In this document: piece by piece, positions 8,941-17,287 of the stretch
How positions within the stretch are numbered: position 1 is the first letter of the stretch
How the letters are laid out: each line of letters begins with the position of its first letter
Virus record (IMG/VR): IMGVR_UViG_3300020473_000024
Span: 21,012 to 85,011 of that record
Source: a virus
Direction: 5' to 3' (one strand)
DNA length: 64,000 bases
Notes under the pieces: generated by a model
Told to the model about the DNA's origin: nothing
Seen by the model: only the letters and a program-made list of their open reading frames with translations
The model's database searches: none
Made by a program: the position numbers and the translations under genes

Positions 8941-9106
8941 GGCACTTCTCCTTATCAAGAGCGTCTGATAAAAGGTCTACTTGCTCCTGAAGGATTTCTT
9001 TCTCGTGCTCAGACCAAGCCAGCTCTTCTTGTAAGCGAGAAATAGTCTCATCTTTGTTCTGAAGAATATCAACATACAGTTGTGTTAGATCAAAATATCT
9101 AGACAT
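8924..9106 (-). CDS. small coiled-coil protein (60 aa)
   Basis: MSRYFDLTQLYVDILQNKDE... with heptad-like leucines and many Glu/Lys residues. AGGAGG before the ATG at 9106 decides the start over an upstream in-frame ATG at 9133. No known family. A gap of 136 nt upstream holds a short hairpin (ACCCTA/TAGGGT near 9132-9150) but no clear promoter. Confidence 0.65.
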   Translation of the reverse strand: MSRYFDLTQLYVDILQNKDETISRLQEELAWSEHEKEILQEQVDLLSDALDKEKCRGKVI

Positions 9107-9242
9107 AACTCCTCCTATTTGTTTATAGCCCACCCTACATCGAGCCTAGGGTAGGTGAATGTCGTCAACAAACCATAGTGTACAGAAATGCTATAATAAA
9201 TGCAACATAATAAAAGAATCTTTTTAATAATCACTCACCATC

Positions 9243-9668
9243 CTAATCGTTGCGGATTTTGTTGGCGTAATCGATTAAGTCCTCGTAGTCAACAAGCTCC
9301 TTGTATTTGTATACATTACTATGACTCTCAAGGTCTTGCTCGTACTTTAATTCTTCTGCCGCTTTTTCAATCACCTTGGCATCATGCTCGGCTAGGCTGG
9401 TTTTTGGTAGGGACACTAAGTACTCACATACGAATGTACTAAATTTAGTAGCTGAACTATCCCCGTACCACATTTCATTACGTATTTTGTTAAAAACTAC
9501 CGCCAACTCATCACGCTCGCGTTCTAACTCAGTGAGTTTACTCACTACCTCTGCATTTTTTCGCTCAAGGTCTGCGGTGCGTTGTTGGAGTTCGACTAGA
9601 CGATTGGCTACATCGTGCTCGCAGTTAATACGCAACTCATTTATCAATTCTTCCATTGTGTTAGTCAT
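9243..9668 (-). CDS. Ea22/Ead-like coiled-coil early protein
   Basis: 141 aa. MTNTMEELINELRINCEH..., then a coiled coil (LQQRTADLERKNAEVVSKL) and a C-terminal SLPKTSLAEHDAKVIEKAAE segment. This pattern is widespread in small phage early proteins often labelled Ead/Ea22-like; function unknown. CAGGAG precedes the ATG at 9668. The start overlaps the end of the Cys-rich 58-aa gene by 8 nt. Confidence 0.75.
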   Translation of the reverse strand: MTNTMEELINELRINCEHDVANRLVELQQRTADLERKNAEVVSKLTELERERDELAVVFNKIRNEMWYGDSSATKFSTFVCEYLVSLPKTSLAEHDAKVIEKAAEELKYEQDLESHSNVYKYKELVDYEDLIDYANKIRND

Positions 9669-9837
9669 TGGTGTTCTCCTGATTTTTTATCTTGCATATC
9701 TCTAAAGCTGTCTGGTAGTCGTTTAGAGTCATATATGTAGCGCCTAACTTGTTGTCGTAGATAACCAAATCGTCACAAACACAAGTTTCAGGATGGCAGG
9801 AGCAATTATTACCCTTAACTTCGTACCTTTCACTCAT
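9661..9837 (-). CDS. small cysteine-rich protein (58 aa)
   Basis: MSERYEVKGNNCSCHPETCVCDD... with a compact CSC-x4-CVC cluster near residues 12-20, possibly a metal site. GGAG lies 7 nt before the ATG at 9837; an adjacent ATG at 9840 is also possible. It overlaps both neighbours by 8 nt, typical of this operon. Function unknown. Confidence 0.65.
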   Translation of the reverse strand: MSERYEVKGNNCSCHPETCVCDDLVIYDNKLGATYMTLNDYQTALEICKIKNQENTND

Positions 9838-10099
9838 CATCTTGCTCCTTTAGGGTATTCTTGCCCAAAATTTCATCTTTCTCAAGTTGTCTTATCGCGG
9901 TGTCAATAACACTCAACACTTGAGGTCTATAATGTATTTTTGTTAAGTATTTTACTTTTTGTCTTAACTCCTGCACAGCATCAATACGCGCTTGCTTGAT
10001 TGCGGCTAGGTGGTCTTTTAGTTCTACCATTTCTTTAACCCAATCGGCATCAACATCATGCGTCATAATAGCTACTGTATGCGTCTTAATCTTGCTCAT
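9830..10099 (-). CDS. hypothetical protein (89 aa)
   Basis: MSKIKTHTVAIMTHDVDADW... Start at 10099 is set by GGAGAACACCA upstream, a ribosome-site context repeated before several genes here (9668, 10244, 12266). Charged helical composition; no family recognised. It overlaps both neighbouring genes. Confidence 0.68.
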   Translation of the reverse strand: MSKIKTHTVAIMTHDVDADWVKEMVELKDHLAAIKQARIDAVQELRQKVKYLTKIHYRPQVLSVIDTAIRQLEKDEILGKNTLKEQDDE

Positions 10100-10244
10100 T
10101 GGTGTTCTCCATAATCCTGATACAATCATCTAACGCTTTGTTGTATAATTTATCCCCATGCCAAACAGGATTTTTAATGCGTAGCTTGTTTATCTTCCGT
10201 TTGTAGACAAACTTGTAAACTTGTAGCAAAGTCCAGTTAATCAT
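10086..10244 (-). CDS. small basic protein (52 aa)
   Basis: MINWTLLQVYKFVYKRKINK..., positively charged. AAAGGAG before the ATG at 10244 sets the start. It overlaps the preceding zinc-ribbon gene by 8 nt and the following gene by 14 nt. Function unknown. Confidence 0.62.
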   Translation of the reverse strand: MINWTLLQVYKFVYKRKINKLRIKNPVWHGDKLYNKALDDCIRIMENTNEQD

Positions 10245-10575
10245 CAGTGTTCTCCTTTGGTTCGCTCGGATCACTATCTCCACAGTTTATACAACAATAA
10301 CCTCTATTATATAAATGTCCACACTTCCTACATTGATTCGGGTCTGTGTATGCACAGCCTAATTGCGCGAGTTGATCCAATTCCGCAACAAGCTCACGCA
10401 AGGCGAGGATTTCTTTTAGGTCGTCAACGTTGTGCATATCACGAACCAAATCATAGTCATGTACCATAGGCTTTTGTCTTCCATCACCACAATAGTTTAA
10501 ATTGGGTGATTCGTTGCACCATTCATAAGCACCATCAATAATCTGGCGTAGTTGTTCATCACTAAATTTACCCAT
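10237..10575 (-). CDS. hypothetical protein with C-terminal zinc ribbon (112 aa)
   Basis: A helical N-terminal region (MGKFSDEQLRQIIDGAYEWC) is followed near residues 82-97 by CRKC-x7-CCINC, a four-cysteine zinc-ribbon-like motif. GGAGG lies about 10 nt upstream of the start. It overlaps the preceding gene by 8 nt. Possibly a small regulator; no family assigned. Confidence 0.7.
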   Translation of the reverse strand: MGKFSDEQLRQIIDGAYEWCNESPNLNYCGDGRQKPMVHDYDLVRDMHNVDDLKEILALRELVAELDQLAQLGCAYTDPNQCRKCGHLYNRGYCCINCGDSDPSEPKENTDD

Positions 10576-10768
10576 CTTCTACTTCCTCCAGTTCAACACA
10601 GCTATGCTTAAAGAAAATGTCCCAATACCCATCTCTATCTTTACAGACAACACAACTTTCGTCAACCCCATCCACTTCCATATAACCAGAAGCTAAGTAG
10701 AAGGATTTACGATCCTCTATCACTTCAGTTGGAGTGAAGACGTGATTTTTAATGACAAGCTGTTGCAC
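10568..10768 (-). CDS. hypothetical protein (66 aa), GTG start
   Basis: MQQLVIKNHVFTPTEVIEDR... The GTG at 10768 overlaps the previous stop (GTAGTG), with AGGA about 9 nt upstream. Mostly beta-type composition with two internal cysteines. No recognised family. Confidence 0.62.
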   Translation of the reverse strand: MQQLVIKNHVFTPTEVIEDRKSFYLASGYMEVDGVDESCVVCKDRDGYWDIFFKHSCVELEEVEDG

Positions 10769-11052
10769 TACAGTGTTCCTTGCATACTAATCTCGGTAGA
10801 GTTTACGATACGTGCAAATGTAGCTTCATTCACCCACGTATTAAGTCGAGTGCCAGAGGGTGTTGTAAACACAATACTGTATTTCTTGCGATTCAAACCC
10901 ATAATAAGTAGTATAATACACGCTGGGTAGAACAGGATTACCCACAACCCCCAGTACACCCAATGAGGGTAGTGGTTGGAACTTTCAATCATGGCTACCT
11001 GTTGAGATAGATCCACTTCGTATGAATTATCATCTAAATCTTTAATTTGCAT
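10768..11052 (-). CDS. membrane protein (94 aa)
   Basis: MQIKDLDDNSYEVDLS..., then a hydrophobic stretch at about residues 30-53 (WGLWVILFYPACIILLIMGL) long enough to span the membrane once or as a hairpin, then a basic turn and a soluble C-terminus. AGGAGGACTT precedes the ATG. Unknown function. Confidence 0.68.
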   Translation of the reverse strand: MQIKDLDDNSYEVDLSQQVAMIESSNHYPHWVYWGLWVILFYPACIILLIMGLNRKKYSIVFTTPSGTRLNTWVNEATFARIVNSTEISMQGTL

Positions 11053-11060
11053 AAGTCCTC

Positions 11061-11303
11061 CTAAAATTCTTCATCTTTTTCAGTGTACTTGCTCTCAACG
11101 TGTTTGTCAAGATACTCTGTAATTATTTTTGCTGACTCGCTATCCCCAAGCATAGCTCGAAGGAGGTGCTTGGATAAGTAGTCACTTTCCATAATCCGTT
11201 GCAGAAGAGGGATGCAAATATCCACCTCATCCATAACACCTTGGGAGGTGTTAGCCTCTCCATAGTTTAAAATATCAGATTTTATCTCCTTTAGCCGACT
11301 CAT
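11061..11303 (-). CDS. hypothetical protein (80 aa)
   Basis: MSRLKEIKSDILNYGEANTS..., helical and acidic. GAGGTGATAACA before the ATG at 11303 selects this start over a slightly longer frame to 11312. It overlaps the preceding gene by 29 nt. No family recognised. Confidence 0.65.
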   Translation of the reverse strand: MSRLKEIKSDILNYGEANTSQGVMDEVDICIPLLQRIMESDYLSKHLLRAMLGDSESAKIITEYLDKHVESKYTEKDEEF

Positions 11304-11538
11304 TGTTATCACCTCGCTTCATAAATTCCTCCAATGTCTTAAAAGCTTTCTTCCTACTCGTATCCCTCGGCTGTCTCTTCCAAGCATTGTATTGTTCTAA
11401 TGTTACACCATTTTCTGAGGCATATTCCACAATATCATGCCACTGCTTTTGGGCTTCAACAGCGCCCCCATTATCAATGTGGAGGGAATATGTAGCCATC
11501 ATCCTCTGGATCTGTCTCATAACATGTGTGCTGTGCAT
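11275..11538 (-). CDS. hypothetical protein (87 aa)
   Basis: MHSTHVMRQIQRMMATYSLH..., basic and helical. GGAGGATGA immediately before the ATG gives a good ribosome site. Overlaps the 249-aa gene upstream by 22 nt and the next gene by 29 nt. Function unknown. Confidence 0.65.
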   Translation of the reverse strand: MHSTHVMRQIQRMMATYSLHIDNGGAVEAQKQWHDIVEYASENGVTLEQYNAWKRQPRDTSRKKAFKTLEEFMKRGDNNESAKGDKI

Positions 11539-12266
11539 TCATCCTCCTTCATCACCAAGCCATCTTTTAGTAACTGCTTCGCCAATGTTTTGTAAGTGTA
11601 TTTGTCAAGAACCTGAGTATTTGCATTTCGTAGAGAGTTTTCAATCTTCTCAAGCAACTCATCTTCTTCGGTGCGGAGTGGACGAAATGATTCAGCAAGC
11701 CCACTATCGTACTCCAGTTCTGAATAATCCTTATCTCGATATATAGCTCGACAAAGAGCCTCATCATGTCCGACAATAACAACAGGGGCACCTGTATTCT
11801 TGCACTCAACCGTCGCCCCAACAGGCGGCAACTCACCGCGATTAAACCAATCTCCGTCTGGTTCTTTCGGCTTGTATCGATGGTCGGTAATGCGGAAGAT
11901 TTTGACATCATCCCAACACCAATATCCTACTTCACGAGAACCACAAATTGCCCACCTATCAGTCGAGTAGCAAAACACCGCGACCACCAAGTAATCAGGC
12001 AAATCAGGCTCTTCGCCATTAACCTGATAGTCAACACCCCACTTATAGCCGTTGCACCACCCTAGCTCTTTGGCTACTTGTTCAAATTCGGTGCGGGTGC
12101 AAAAGGTATCACCGCGATTATAAGCTGAACTGGCTTTTTGCGTCCAGTTATATTTACCGCTGTCACTTTTCCATAGGAAATCAAACCCACGAATATCAAG
12201 ATCCGCGTTGCTAGCCAACCCCTTCAAATCCTCAACCGCCTTCTCAATCTTTTCTCGTTCAGTCAT
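11517..12266 (-). CDS. conserved phage hypothetical protein (249 aa)
   Basis: N-terminal charged helix, central Trp/Tyr/Cys-rich region (KWGVDYQVNGEEPDLPDYLV), then DWFNRGELPPVGATVECKN. The last segment is a familiar phrase in phage proteins of unknown role, often a small beta module preceded by NRGELPPVG. AGGAGAACACA precedes the ATG. It is the largest gene of this early cluster. No enzymatic motif seen. Confidence 0.72.
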   Translation of the reverse strand: MTEREKIEKAVEDLKGLASNADLDIRGFDFLWKSDSGKYNWTQKASSAYNRGDTFCTRTEFEQVAKELGWCNGYKWGVDYQVNGEEPDLPDYLVVAVFCYSTDRWAICGSREVGYWCWDDVKIFRITDHRYKPKEPDGDWFNRGELPPVGATVECKNTGAPVVIVGHDEALCRAIYRDKDYSELEYDSGLAESFRPLRTEEDELLEKIENSLRNANTQVLDKYTYKTLAKQLLKDGLVMKEDECTAHML

Positions 12267-12276
12267 TGTGTTCTCC

Positions 12277-12657
12277 TTATAACACCAATTTACTCATTTC
12301 TGAGACAATAAACCACTTAGGTGCTACTAAGATCTGTAACCACTCAATATTAGTGATAACAATAGTAAGTCCTAAACCTATCGCCACTGCCGAAGCAAGG
12401 TTAGCCCCTAGCATATCGTCTGAGCAGTATTCTTCATGCCAACCACCTTTCTTCCAACATTTCCGTAAAATAACTCCACCCACTATAAAGAAAGGGAGAG
12501 ATAAAAGGGATAGTAGCAAACTCTCTAGCATAAACCAAGTCATAGCTTGTTGCACAACGTCTGGGATCTGTTCAACAGCCATATCTCCTGCTTTTCCCAG
12601 TCCTTCGATGATCTTTGTTAAGAATTGGTTTAAAGCTTCTTGTAATTTTTCGTTCAT
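12277..12657 (-). CDS. multi-pass membrane protein (126 aa)
   Basis: Amphipathic N-terminus (MNEKLQEALNQFLTKIIEGL), hydrophobic span at about 41-64 (LESLLLSLLSLPFFIVGGVI), a charged loop with two cysteines, and one or two further spans at about 84-115. Size and topology would suit a holin, but the lysis gene is far away at 40.5 kb, so that is only a possibility. Confidence 0.65.
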   Translation of the reverse strand: MNEKLQEALNQFLTKIIEGLGKAGDMAVEQIPDVVQQAMTWFMLESLLLSLLSLPFFIVGGVILRKCWKKGGWHEEYCSDDMLGANLASAVAIGLGLTIVITNIEWLQILVAPKWFIVSEMSKLVL

Positions 12658-12666
12658 AAGTCCTCC

Positions 12667-13113
12667 TTAAAAATGGTATTCAAACTCATCTTGTAGATCT
12701 TGGTTATAAAAATTAGTTAGATCGGATCTAACTTCATTAGGATCGTAGATAGGGAGAGGGTAATCTCCCTCTCCTGTCTGGAACTGTTTTAAGTAGTTTA
12801 CCATATTACAATATTGATCTTCGTTGGTTACAAACATCCTGCTGAAATCATCTCCCTCTCTTCCAGCATTTTGAATAGCCATAACGGGGATACCTTCGAA
12901 CCACACTGTAGCTAATATCCAAACCCGTCTACCATCGTAACAATGGTTTTTAATATAGCGAATCTCTACCTTTTTGTTAGGGTCTTCGTAAACTTCCCAC
13001 TCGTAAGGGTCAAAACTATCGGGAAGGTAGCTGTAGCCATGCCCCGTGAGTACGGTGAAGTGGTGATCAATCTCTTTAGGTGGCATCTCGTACAATTCGT
13101 TAAGTGTATTCAT
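12667..13113 (-). CDS. hypothetical protein (148 aa), first gene of leftward early operon
   Basis: MNTLNELYEMPPKEIDHHF... with many Tyr, Asp and Trp residues; no family recognised. Start at 13113 has CAGGAGATTGTGTT upstream; the longer open frame to 13170 would begin inside the promoter region. It directly follows the minus-strand promoter at 13161-13188 and so leads the run of overlapping genes down to about 9.2 kb. Confidence 0.7.
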   Translation of the reverse strand: MNTLNELYEMPPKEIDHHFTVLTGHGYSYLPDSFDPYEWEVYEDPNKKVEIRYIKNHCYDGRRVWILATVWFEGIPVMAIQNAGREGDDFSRMFVTNEDQYCNMVNYLKQFQTGEGDYPLPIYDPNEVRSDLTNFYNQDLQDEFEYHF

Positions 13114-13160
13114 AACACAATCTCCTGTATAATAAATAATCAATATGTCAATTTGCAACA

Positions 13161-13188
13161 ATAATACCACACCCTCTCAGCCTGTCAA
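13161..13188 (-). promoter_or_regulatory. leftward early promoter
   Basis: Minus strand TTGACA (13183-13188), 16 nt, TATTAT (13161-13166) with TGTGG directly before it. Drives the gene at 13113 and probably the whole leftward cluster. Back to back with the rightward promoter at 13212. Confidence 0.78.
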
Positions 13189-13211
13189 GTAAAATTTTAT
13201 AATAAATATTG

Positions 13212-13239
13212 TTGACAATGTTCTCCTAGTGAGTATTAT
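13212..13239 (+). promoter_or_regulatory. rightward promoter
   Basis: TTGACA (13212-13217), 16-nt spacer, TATTAT (13234-13239), 36 nt before the start of the 81-aa gene at 13276. Forms a divergent pair with the promoter at 13161-13188. Confidence 0.78.
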
Positions 13240-13275
13240 ATACCTCTCGATTGTGAGACAACTTAGGAGATGTAC

Positions 13276-13521
13276 ATGACTGAACAAAAACTACAAACAA
13301 TTCTATTAGCTATCCAGTGTGTTGGAGAAGGGAAAGACTTACAAGAACATATCGAACAAGTATTGGACAAACACACTGATCCAGAAGATGTAGCTGAACT
13401 GATTAATTATGTAAAACCTAAACTAGAACAAAACTTACCATTTATGATCCATCATTACTGGTCTGTTGTTTACAACACAGCTGTTGTTTGGAGAATCGAA
13501 AACTCCTCAAACCAATTCTAA
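13276..13521 (+). CDS. hypothetical protein (81 aa)
   Basis: MTEQKLQTILLAIQCVGEGK..., helical. An ATG at 13270 lies inside the ribosome site AGGAGATG, so ATG 13276 is chosen. First rightward gene after the divergent promoter. Inverted repeats CACCCT/AGGGTG (near 13537-13560) and AACACC/GGTGTT (near 13590-13617) follow and may end the transcript. No family recognised. Confidence 0.7.
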   Translation: MTEQKLQTILLAIQCVGEGKDLQEHIEQVLDKHTDPEDVAELINYVKPKLEQNLPFMIHHYWSVVYNTAVVWRIENSSNQF

Positions 13522-13817
13522 GACGTTTTCTCCCCTCACCCTAAGCCAACACACAGGGTGGGGGTGGATATCCTCACCACAAGCTTGTTTAACACCTTAA
13601 AATTAACTTAATGGTGTTCTGTTTGGGTAGAAAAACAAAACTAGATCCAGACAGAAAAATTATTAGAAAAAGATCTTGACATAAGGATCATTTTCTGATA
13701 CCCTATTAATTATATATTATATATATATATATATATTAGATCTTTCTTTTTCTTTTATTTATTTTCTTTTTGGTACTTTTTCTTTGTTTGTTTTTCTTTT
13801 TCTTTCTAGGAGGATTT
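13522..13817 (+). other. non-coding leader region with AT repeat and pyrimidine tract
   Basis: After two inverted repeats it holds a promoter (13676-13704), a simple TA repeat near 13714-13738, and then about 70 nt that are nearly all T and C (13740-13808) directly before AGGAGG and the start at 13818. No gene seen on either strand. Confidence 0.6.
13676..13704 (+). promoter_or_regulatory. promoter with unusual -10 (TACCCT)
   Basis: TTGACA at 13676-13681, 17-nt spacer, TACCCT at 13699-13704 within TGATACCCTAT. The same TGATACCCTAT follows another TTGACA at 45384, so it may be a promoter class used by this phage. Confidence 0.55.
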
Positions 13818-14165
13818 ATGAGTAATATTTTAAAGGCTATCTACCCACCTTTGTTGATAGCTACATTTTTCTTAGTGATGTCTTGTTTTCACTTAATATT
13901 CCTGTTTGGTTATTTTGTGATGGTGCTTGACATCTCTGCTAGATCTAAAGAATACACCTACTTGACAAGGACAGGTGATGTACGCTATGCTAAAAGAAAG
14001 ATGAGAGCCAGCTGGTGTGGTAGAACAGCGGCAGTAGCGGCTATTCCAGAGATGCGTGAGTGGTATTATCAGAAGGGTTATCGGTGGTGGCACATCCTCC
14101 CTGAAGGATTCCCTTTGGTGTTCCTAAAACCAGCTTTCTGGAAAACTGTGATTGGGATTAAGTAG
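13818..14165 (+). CDS. membrane protein (115 aa)
   Basis: MSNILKAIYPPLLIATFFLV... has a long hydrophobic N-terminal half (residues about 8-40; one or two spans), then a basic region (YAKRKMRASWCGRT) and aromatic C-terminus. AGGAGGATTT precedes the ATG. First gene of the 13.8-18.7 kb rightward operon, whose leader is pyrimidine-rich. Unknown function. Confidence 0.72.
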   Translation: MSNILKAIYPPLLIATFFLVMSCFHLIFLFGYFVMVLDISARSKEYTYLTRTGDVRYAKRKMRASWCGRTAAVAAIPEMREWYYQKGYRWWHILPEGFPLVFLKPAFWKTVIGIK

Positions 14166-14176
14166 GAGATATAATT

Positions 14177-14947
14177 ATGCAATATAGTGGTATAAAAATT
14201 CATGTACCAACACCAGAAATCAGCGAGTTGGTGCAACAGAAGTTGTTTGAGGAAGGGTGTCGGTGGTACACTGGAGGCGGTGTGAAACATACTTGCTCAC
14301 ATTATCTAATTGTTGATAGTTCTTACACCATCTTTCATTGTGGTGATGACAGGGAGTTTTTTCTTAATAAATCAGAAGAAAAGCAAGTACACTACCTTCA
14401 AGTGTTGACAGGAGATGACGCTGGAGAATTGTTTACCTATGTAGGTGAGGGTAGGGTTTACTATTATCTAGGCGACTATGCTTATTGGGTAGGTGGAGGA
14501 GAACTTAGAAACACTCACTGGGGCGGCATCCATCGTTTCAGTCAGGTAGAGGCATATCTAATAGATGTTAACGAAAACAGAATAACTGAGGAGGATAGTT
14601 GTATGGGAAGTGAGGTTAATGAAATGCCTGAATTAGAGGCTGGTAAACATGTTGTTAAAATTAGATATAGTTACGAAGATGACGGTAGATTTTACTTGGT
14701 ATTAGAGAACAAAATGGGACAACTTTATGGTAAAGTAATTAATTCTCAGGAGGACTGGACAAGTAATCTTTTTGGTAATGGTTTAATTCTAGAAGTTCAT
14801 TCACTGCCCTTATCAGGCTATAATTCTTTCAAGCCAAACAGTTATAACGAATCCACCCTAATCTGGCAACGAAATCCTAATGCAAAGCGTAAGGCTGAGA
14901 TTGAGAAACAGATCGAGGAATTACAGAAAGAATTGGAGAGTTTATGA
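14177..14947 (+). CDS. hypothetical protein (256 aa) with C-terminal coiled coil
   Basis: MQYSGIKIHVPTPEISELVQ..., Tyr/Gly-rich beta-type N-terminal half, a central Glu-rich linker and a C-terminal helix NAKRKAEIEKQIEELQKELE. Its stop overlaps the helicase start by 4 nt (ATGA), so the two are probably translated together. No known domain identified. Confidence 0.75.
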   Translation: MQYSGIKIHVPTPEISELVQQKLFEEGCRWYTGGGVKHTCSHYLIVDSSYTIFHCGDDREFFLNKSEEKQVHYLQVLTGDDAGELFTYVGEGRVYYYLGDYAYWVGGGELRNTHWGGIHRFSQVEAYLIDVNENRITEEDSCMGSEVNEMPELEAGKHVVKIRYSYEDDGRFYLVLENKMGQLYGKVINSQEDWTSNLFGNGLILEVHSLPLSGYNSFKPNSYNESTLIWQRNPNAKRKAEIEKQIEELQKELESL

Positions 14948-16611
14948 GTGAGTTGATTAATCCTTTCGAGTACCCACCTACAGCACAACAAATCGATTGT
15001 GTTAATAAGGTGCTGGGTAATCGAGTGGTAAAAATAGACGCGATCGCTGGTTCTGGAAAAACTAGCTCCCTTGAGTTGGTTGCTCATAACTTAAAACAAA
15101 AGAGTCTCTACCTTACATTCTCCAAAGTTTTGGTTGAAGAGGCTAAAGATAGATTCCCACCTTGGGTGGAGTGCCGTACTATTCACTCTTTAGCTTTTCG
15201 GGCTGAGGGGAGGTTCTATTCTCATAAGCTTAATCGTCCTGACGGGAAGTATAAAAATGTTGCCGCTACAGGCAAGGAGATTGCTGATTTCTTTAAAATG
15301 CGCCCTGTCATGGTGGAAGAAGGGATCATTCTGAGCACAGCGTGGTTAGGTCTTATGGTGAAAAAGACTCTTGCTAAATATGAAGCGAGTGCTGATGAGT
15401 ACATCTTAGATAAACACCTCCCTAAAAAGGATATTCAGGATAAGCTCAATACAGTGAAAGCGAAGGTTAAAAATAAAGAGAGTTTGGATATCTTTACAAA
15501 GATACATGACGGTATTTTGAAGTATGCTGGACAGTTATGGGAGGAGCGTATAAATCCTGATAGTGACGTGCTTATCACGCATGACACTTACGTTAAGATG
15601 TTTGCTCTAACACAACCTTATCTAGATTATGATGTTATTTACATTGATGAGGCTCAGGATGTGTCTGAGGTTATGCTGTCTATCGTCAAGAATCAAGATC
15701 ATGCTAAACTGGTCTTTGTAGGAGATAGAGACCAGAACATCTACTCTTGGAGGCATAGTATTAATGCTATGGCTGAAGTGGATTGTGTTCATGGGGAACT
15801 CACACAGTCATTCCGATATGGCAAAGAACTTGCTGATATTGCCAGTAAAATTCTCGGTGGTAGAGAAGTGAAAGGGTTTGATAAGGTAGACACTAAAGTT
15901 GATTTTAGTGGCTTGATTAAGAACGATAAGTACACCAAAATCTTTAGAACCAATGGTGCTCTTCTATCTTCGGCTCTAAAGCTAATCCAAGAAGGAAAGC
16001 GTTTGAACATAGAAACAGACCTCGGTGAGTTTATCGTTATGTTGAAGTCGGCTAAGGCTTTATTCAAAGGAAAGCTCAATCAAGTTAAACATGAGGAGAT
16101 CCTGCCTTATTTGAGCTGGGCTGAGTTTGTAGAAGAGGCTGAAAATGATCCCTCGCTAGAGCGTATTGCGTCTATTGTTGAAGCCAACAAAGCAGACCAC
16201 TACTTAGCTGTCCTCCGTAAACATAAGAATGTCACAAATCCTGACATTATTTTTGTAACAGCGCACAAAGCAAAAGGGCGAGAGTTTTCCAACGTCATAC
16301 TAGCAGAAGATTTTAACGATGGGTATGAGGATGGTGTTTATAAGGGCTTATCTGAGGAAGAGAAACGTCTACTCTACGTAGCGGCAACACGCGCCATTGA
16401 TAATCTTGAGTACAATGAAGCTGTGGCTAACATCATAGCTGGTATTGAGACAGAGGCTAGTAAAATGTCTCATAATACGCTTCCCGTAGGTATTACAGTA
16501 ACGCCAGTGAGTAATTATGACTGGAATCCTTTTAAACTACCTCATCCTAAGGGTGAGATGGCTCAGGATGCTATGGAGAGAGCTTTTTCGGAAGAAGAAT
16601 CATTTTTATAA
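14944..16611 (+). CDS. UvrD/Rep-like superfamily 1 DNA helicase
   Basis: 555 aa with the SF1A helicase motifs in order: Walker A AIAGSGKTSS (about residue 35), motif Ia LTFSKVLVEEA, motif II YIDEAQDVSE, motif III FVGDRDQNIYSWR, motif IV QSFRYGKEL, motif V VTAHKAKGREF and motif VI LLYVAATRA. It would unwind DNA 3'-5' using ATP, in recombination, repair or replication restart. Compact compared with UvrD (about 720 aa). Translationally coupled to the upstream gene. Confidence 0.9.
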   Translation: MSELINPFEYPPTAQQIDCVNKVLGNRVVKIDAIAGSGKTSSLELVAHNLKQKSLYLTFSKVLVEEAKDRFPPWVECRTIHSLAFRAEGRFYSHKLNRPDGKYKNVAATGKEIADFFKMRPVMVEEGIILSTAWLGLMVKKTLAKYEASADEYILDKHLPKKDIQDKLNTVKAKVKNKESLDIFTKIHDGILKYAGQLWEERINPDSDVLITHDTYVKMFALTQPYLDYDVIYIDEAQDVSEVMLSIVKNQDHAKLVFVGDRDQNIYSWRHSINAMAEVDCVHGELTQSFRYGKELADIASKILGGREVKGFDKVDTKVDFSGLIKNDKYTKIFRTNGALLSSALKLIQEGKRLNIETDLGEFIVMLKSAKALFKGKLNQVKHEEILPYLSWAEFVEEAENDPSLERIASIVEANKADHYLAVLRKHKNVTNPDIIFVTAHKAKGREFSNVILAEDFNDGYEDGVYKGLSEEEKRLLYVAATRAIDNLEYNEAVANIIAGIETEASKMSHNTLPVGITVTPVSNYDWNPFKLPHPKGEMAQDAMERAFSEEESFL

Positions 16612-16640
16612 CCCTGCACATAATCTTAGGTAGGTGTTTT

Positions 16641-16841
16641 ATGAAAATTATAGATGTTCTTTTAGCTGTGTTCTTTGGTCTTGATGGTGCAGAAGATGTG
16701 GTAACTGCATTGGAATCAGATCCAACCACTGCTTTCATTGATAATAATGTTAATTTATGTGAAAATATTCAAATAGATCTTGACACCGAGTGTTTGTTTG
16801 AATATGATAACTACTCTATTAACTGTGAGGAGGAATTATGA
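16641..16841 (+). CDS. small acidic protein (66 aa)
   Basis: MKIIDVLLAVFFGLDGAEDV..., hydrophobic N-terminal segment followed by an acidic Asn-rich tail with three cysteines. The ribosome site TAGGTAGG is weak. Overlaps the next gene start by 4 nt (ATGA). Unknown function. Confidence 0.65.
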   Translation: MKIIDVLLAVFFGLDGAEDVVTALESDPTTAFIDNNVNLCENIQIDLDTECLFEYDNYSINCEEEL

Positions 16842-17287
16842 GCGATAATACAATTATGTTAATTTTTATAGGGATTTGGGCTGTTAACTTCCTAATCCCT
16901 ACTCTAGTGTTTTTAGGAGAAGCTTGGATCAGTTACACTTTCCGAAAAGAAAAAGGAGATCTGTTTACTAAGATCCAGAAATTAAAATATAACTTTGTGA
17001 GACCGAGGTTTTTTGATAAAGGGGATGCAGGGTTTAGCTGGTTTTTGTTTGACGGAGTTCTAGGCGTTATCTTAATGGCGTTTGCAGGGGGTATTACAGC
17101 AAAAGCTGGTTTCGGATGGATTCTTGTGATAGTTATGCTTGTTGGTATTATCTATATCCCACGCTTTTTGGTTGACATCACTAAATCTCTTGCCTATAAT
17201 CGTAAGACAGGCGAGGCTGAACGCCTAGACAAGTTACAGAAAGAGATTGAAGAAATTAAGGCTCGACAAAATGAACGGAGTTATTAA
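16838..17287 (+). CDS. membrane protein (149 aa)
   Basis: Three hydrophobic spans, about residues 5-28, 62-85 and 90-112, then a C-terminal charged helix (LDKLQKEIEEIKARQNERS). GAGGAGG before the ATG. Followed by another small membrane protein in overlapping frame. Function unknown. Confidence 0.7.
   Translation: MSDNTIMLIFIGIWAVNFLIPTLVFLGEAWISYTFRKEKGDLFTKIQKLKYNFVRPRFFDKGDAGFSWFLFDGVLGVILMAFAGGITAKAGFGWILVIVMLVGIIYIPRFLVDITKSLAYNRKTGEAERLDKLQKEIEEIKARQNERSY

Noticed and set aside
13714-13738. TA dinucleotide run
   Set aside because: Simple-sequence tract in a leader; no evidence that it is a mobile element or array.
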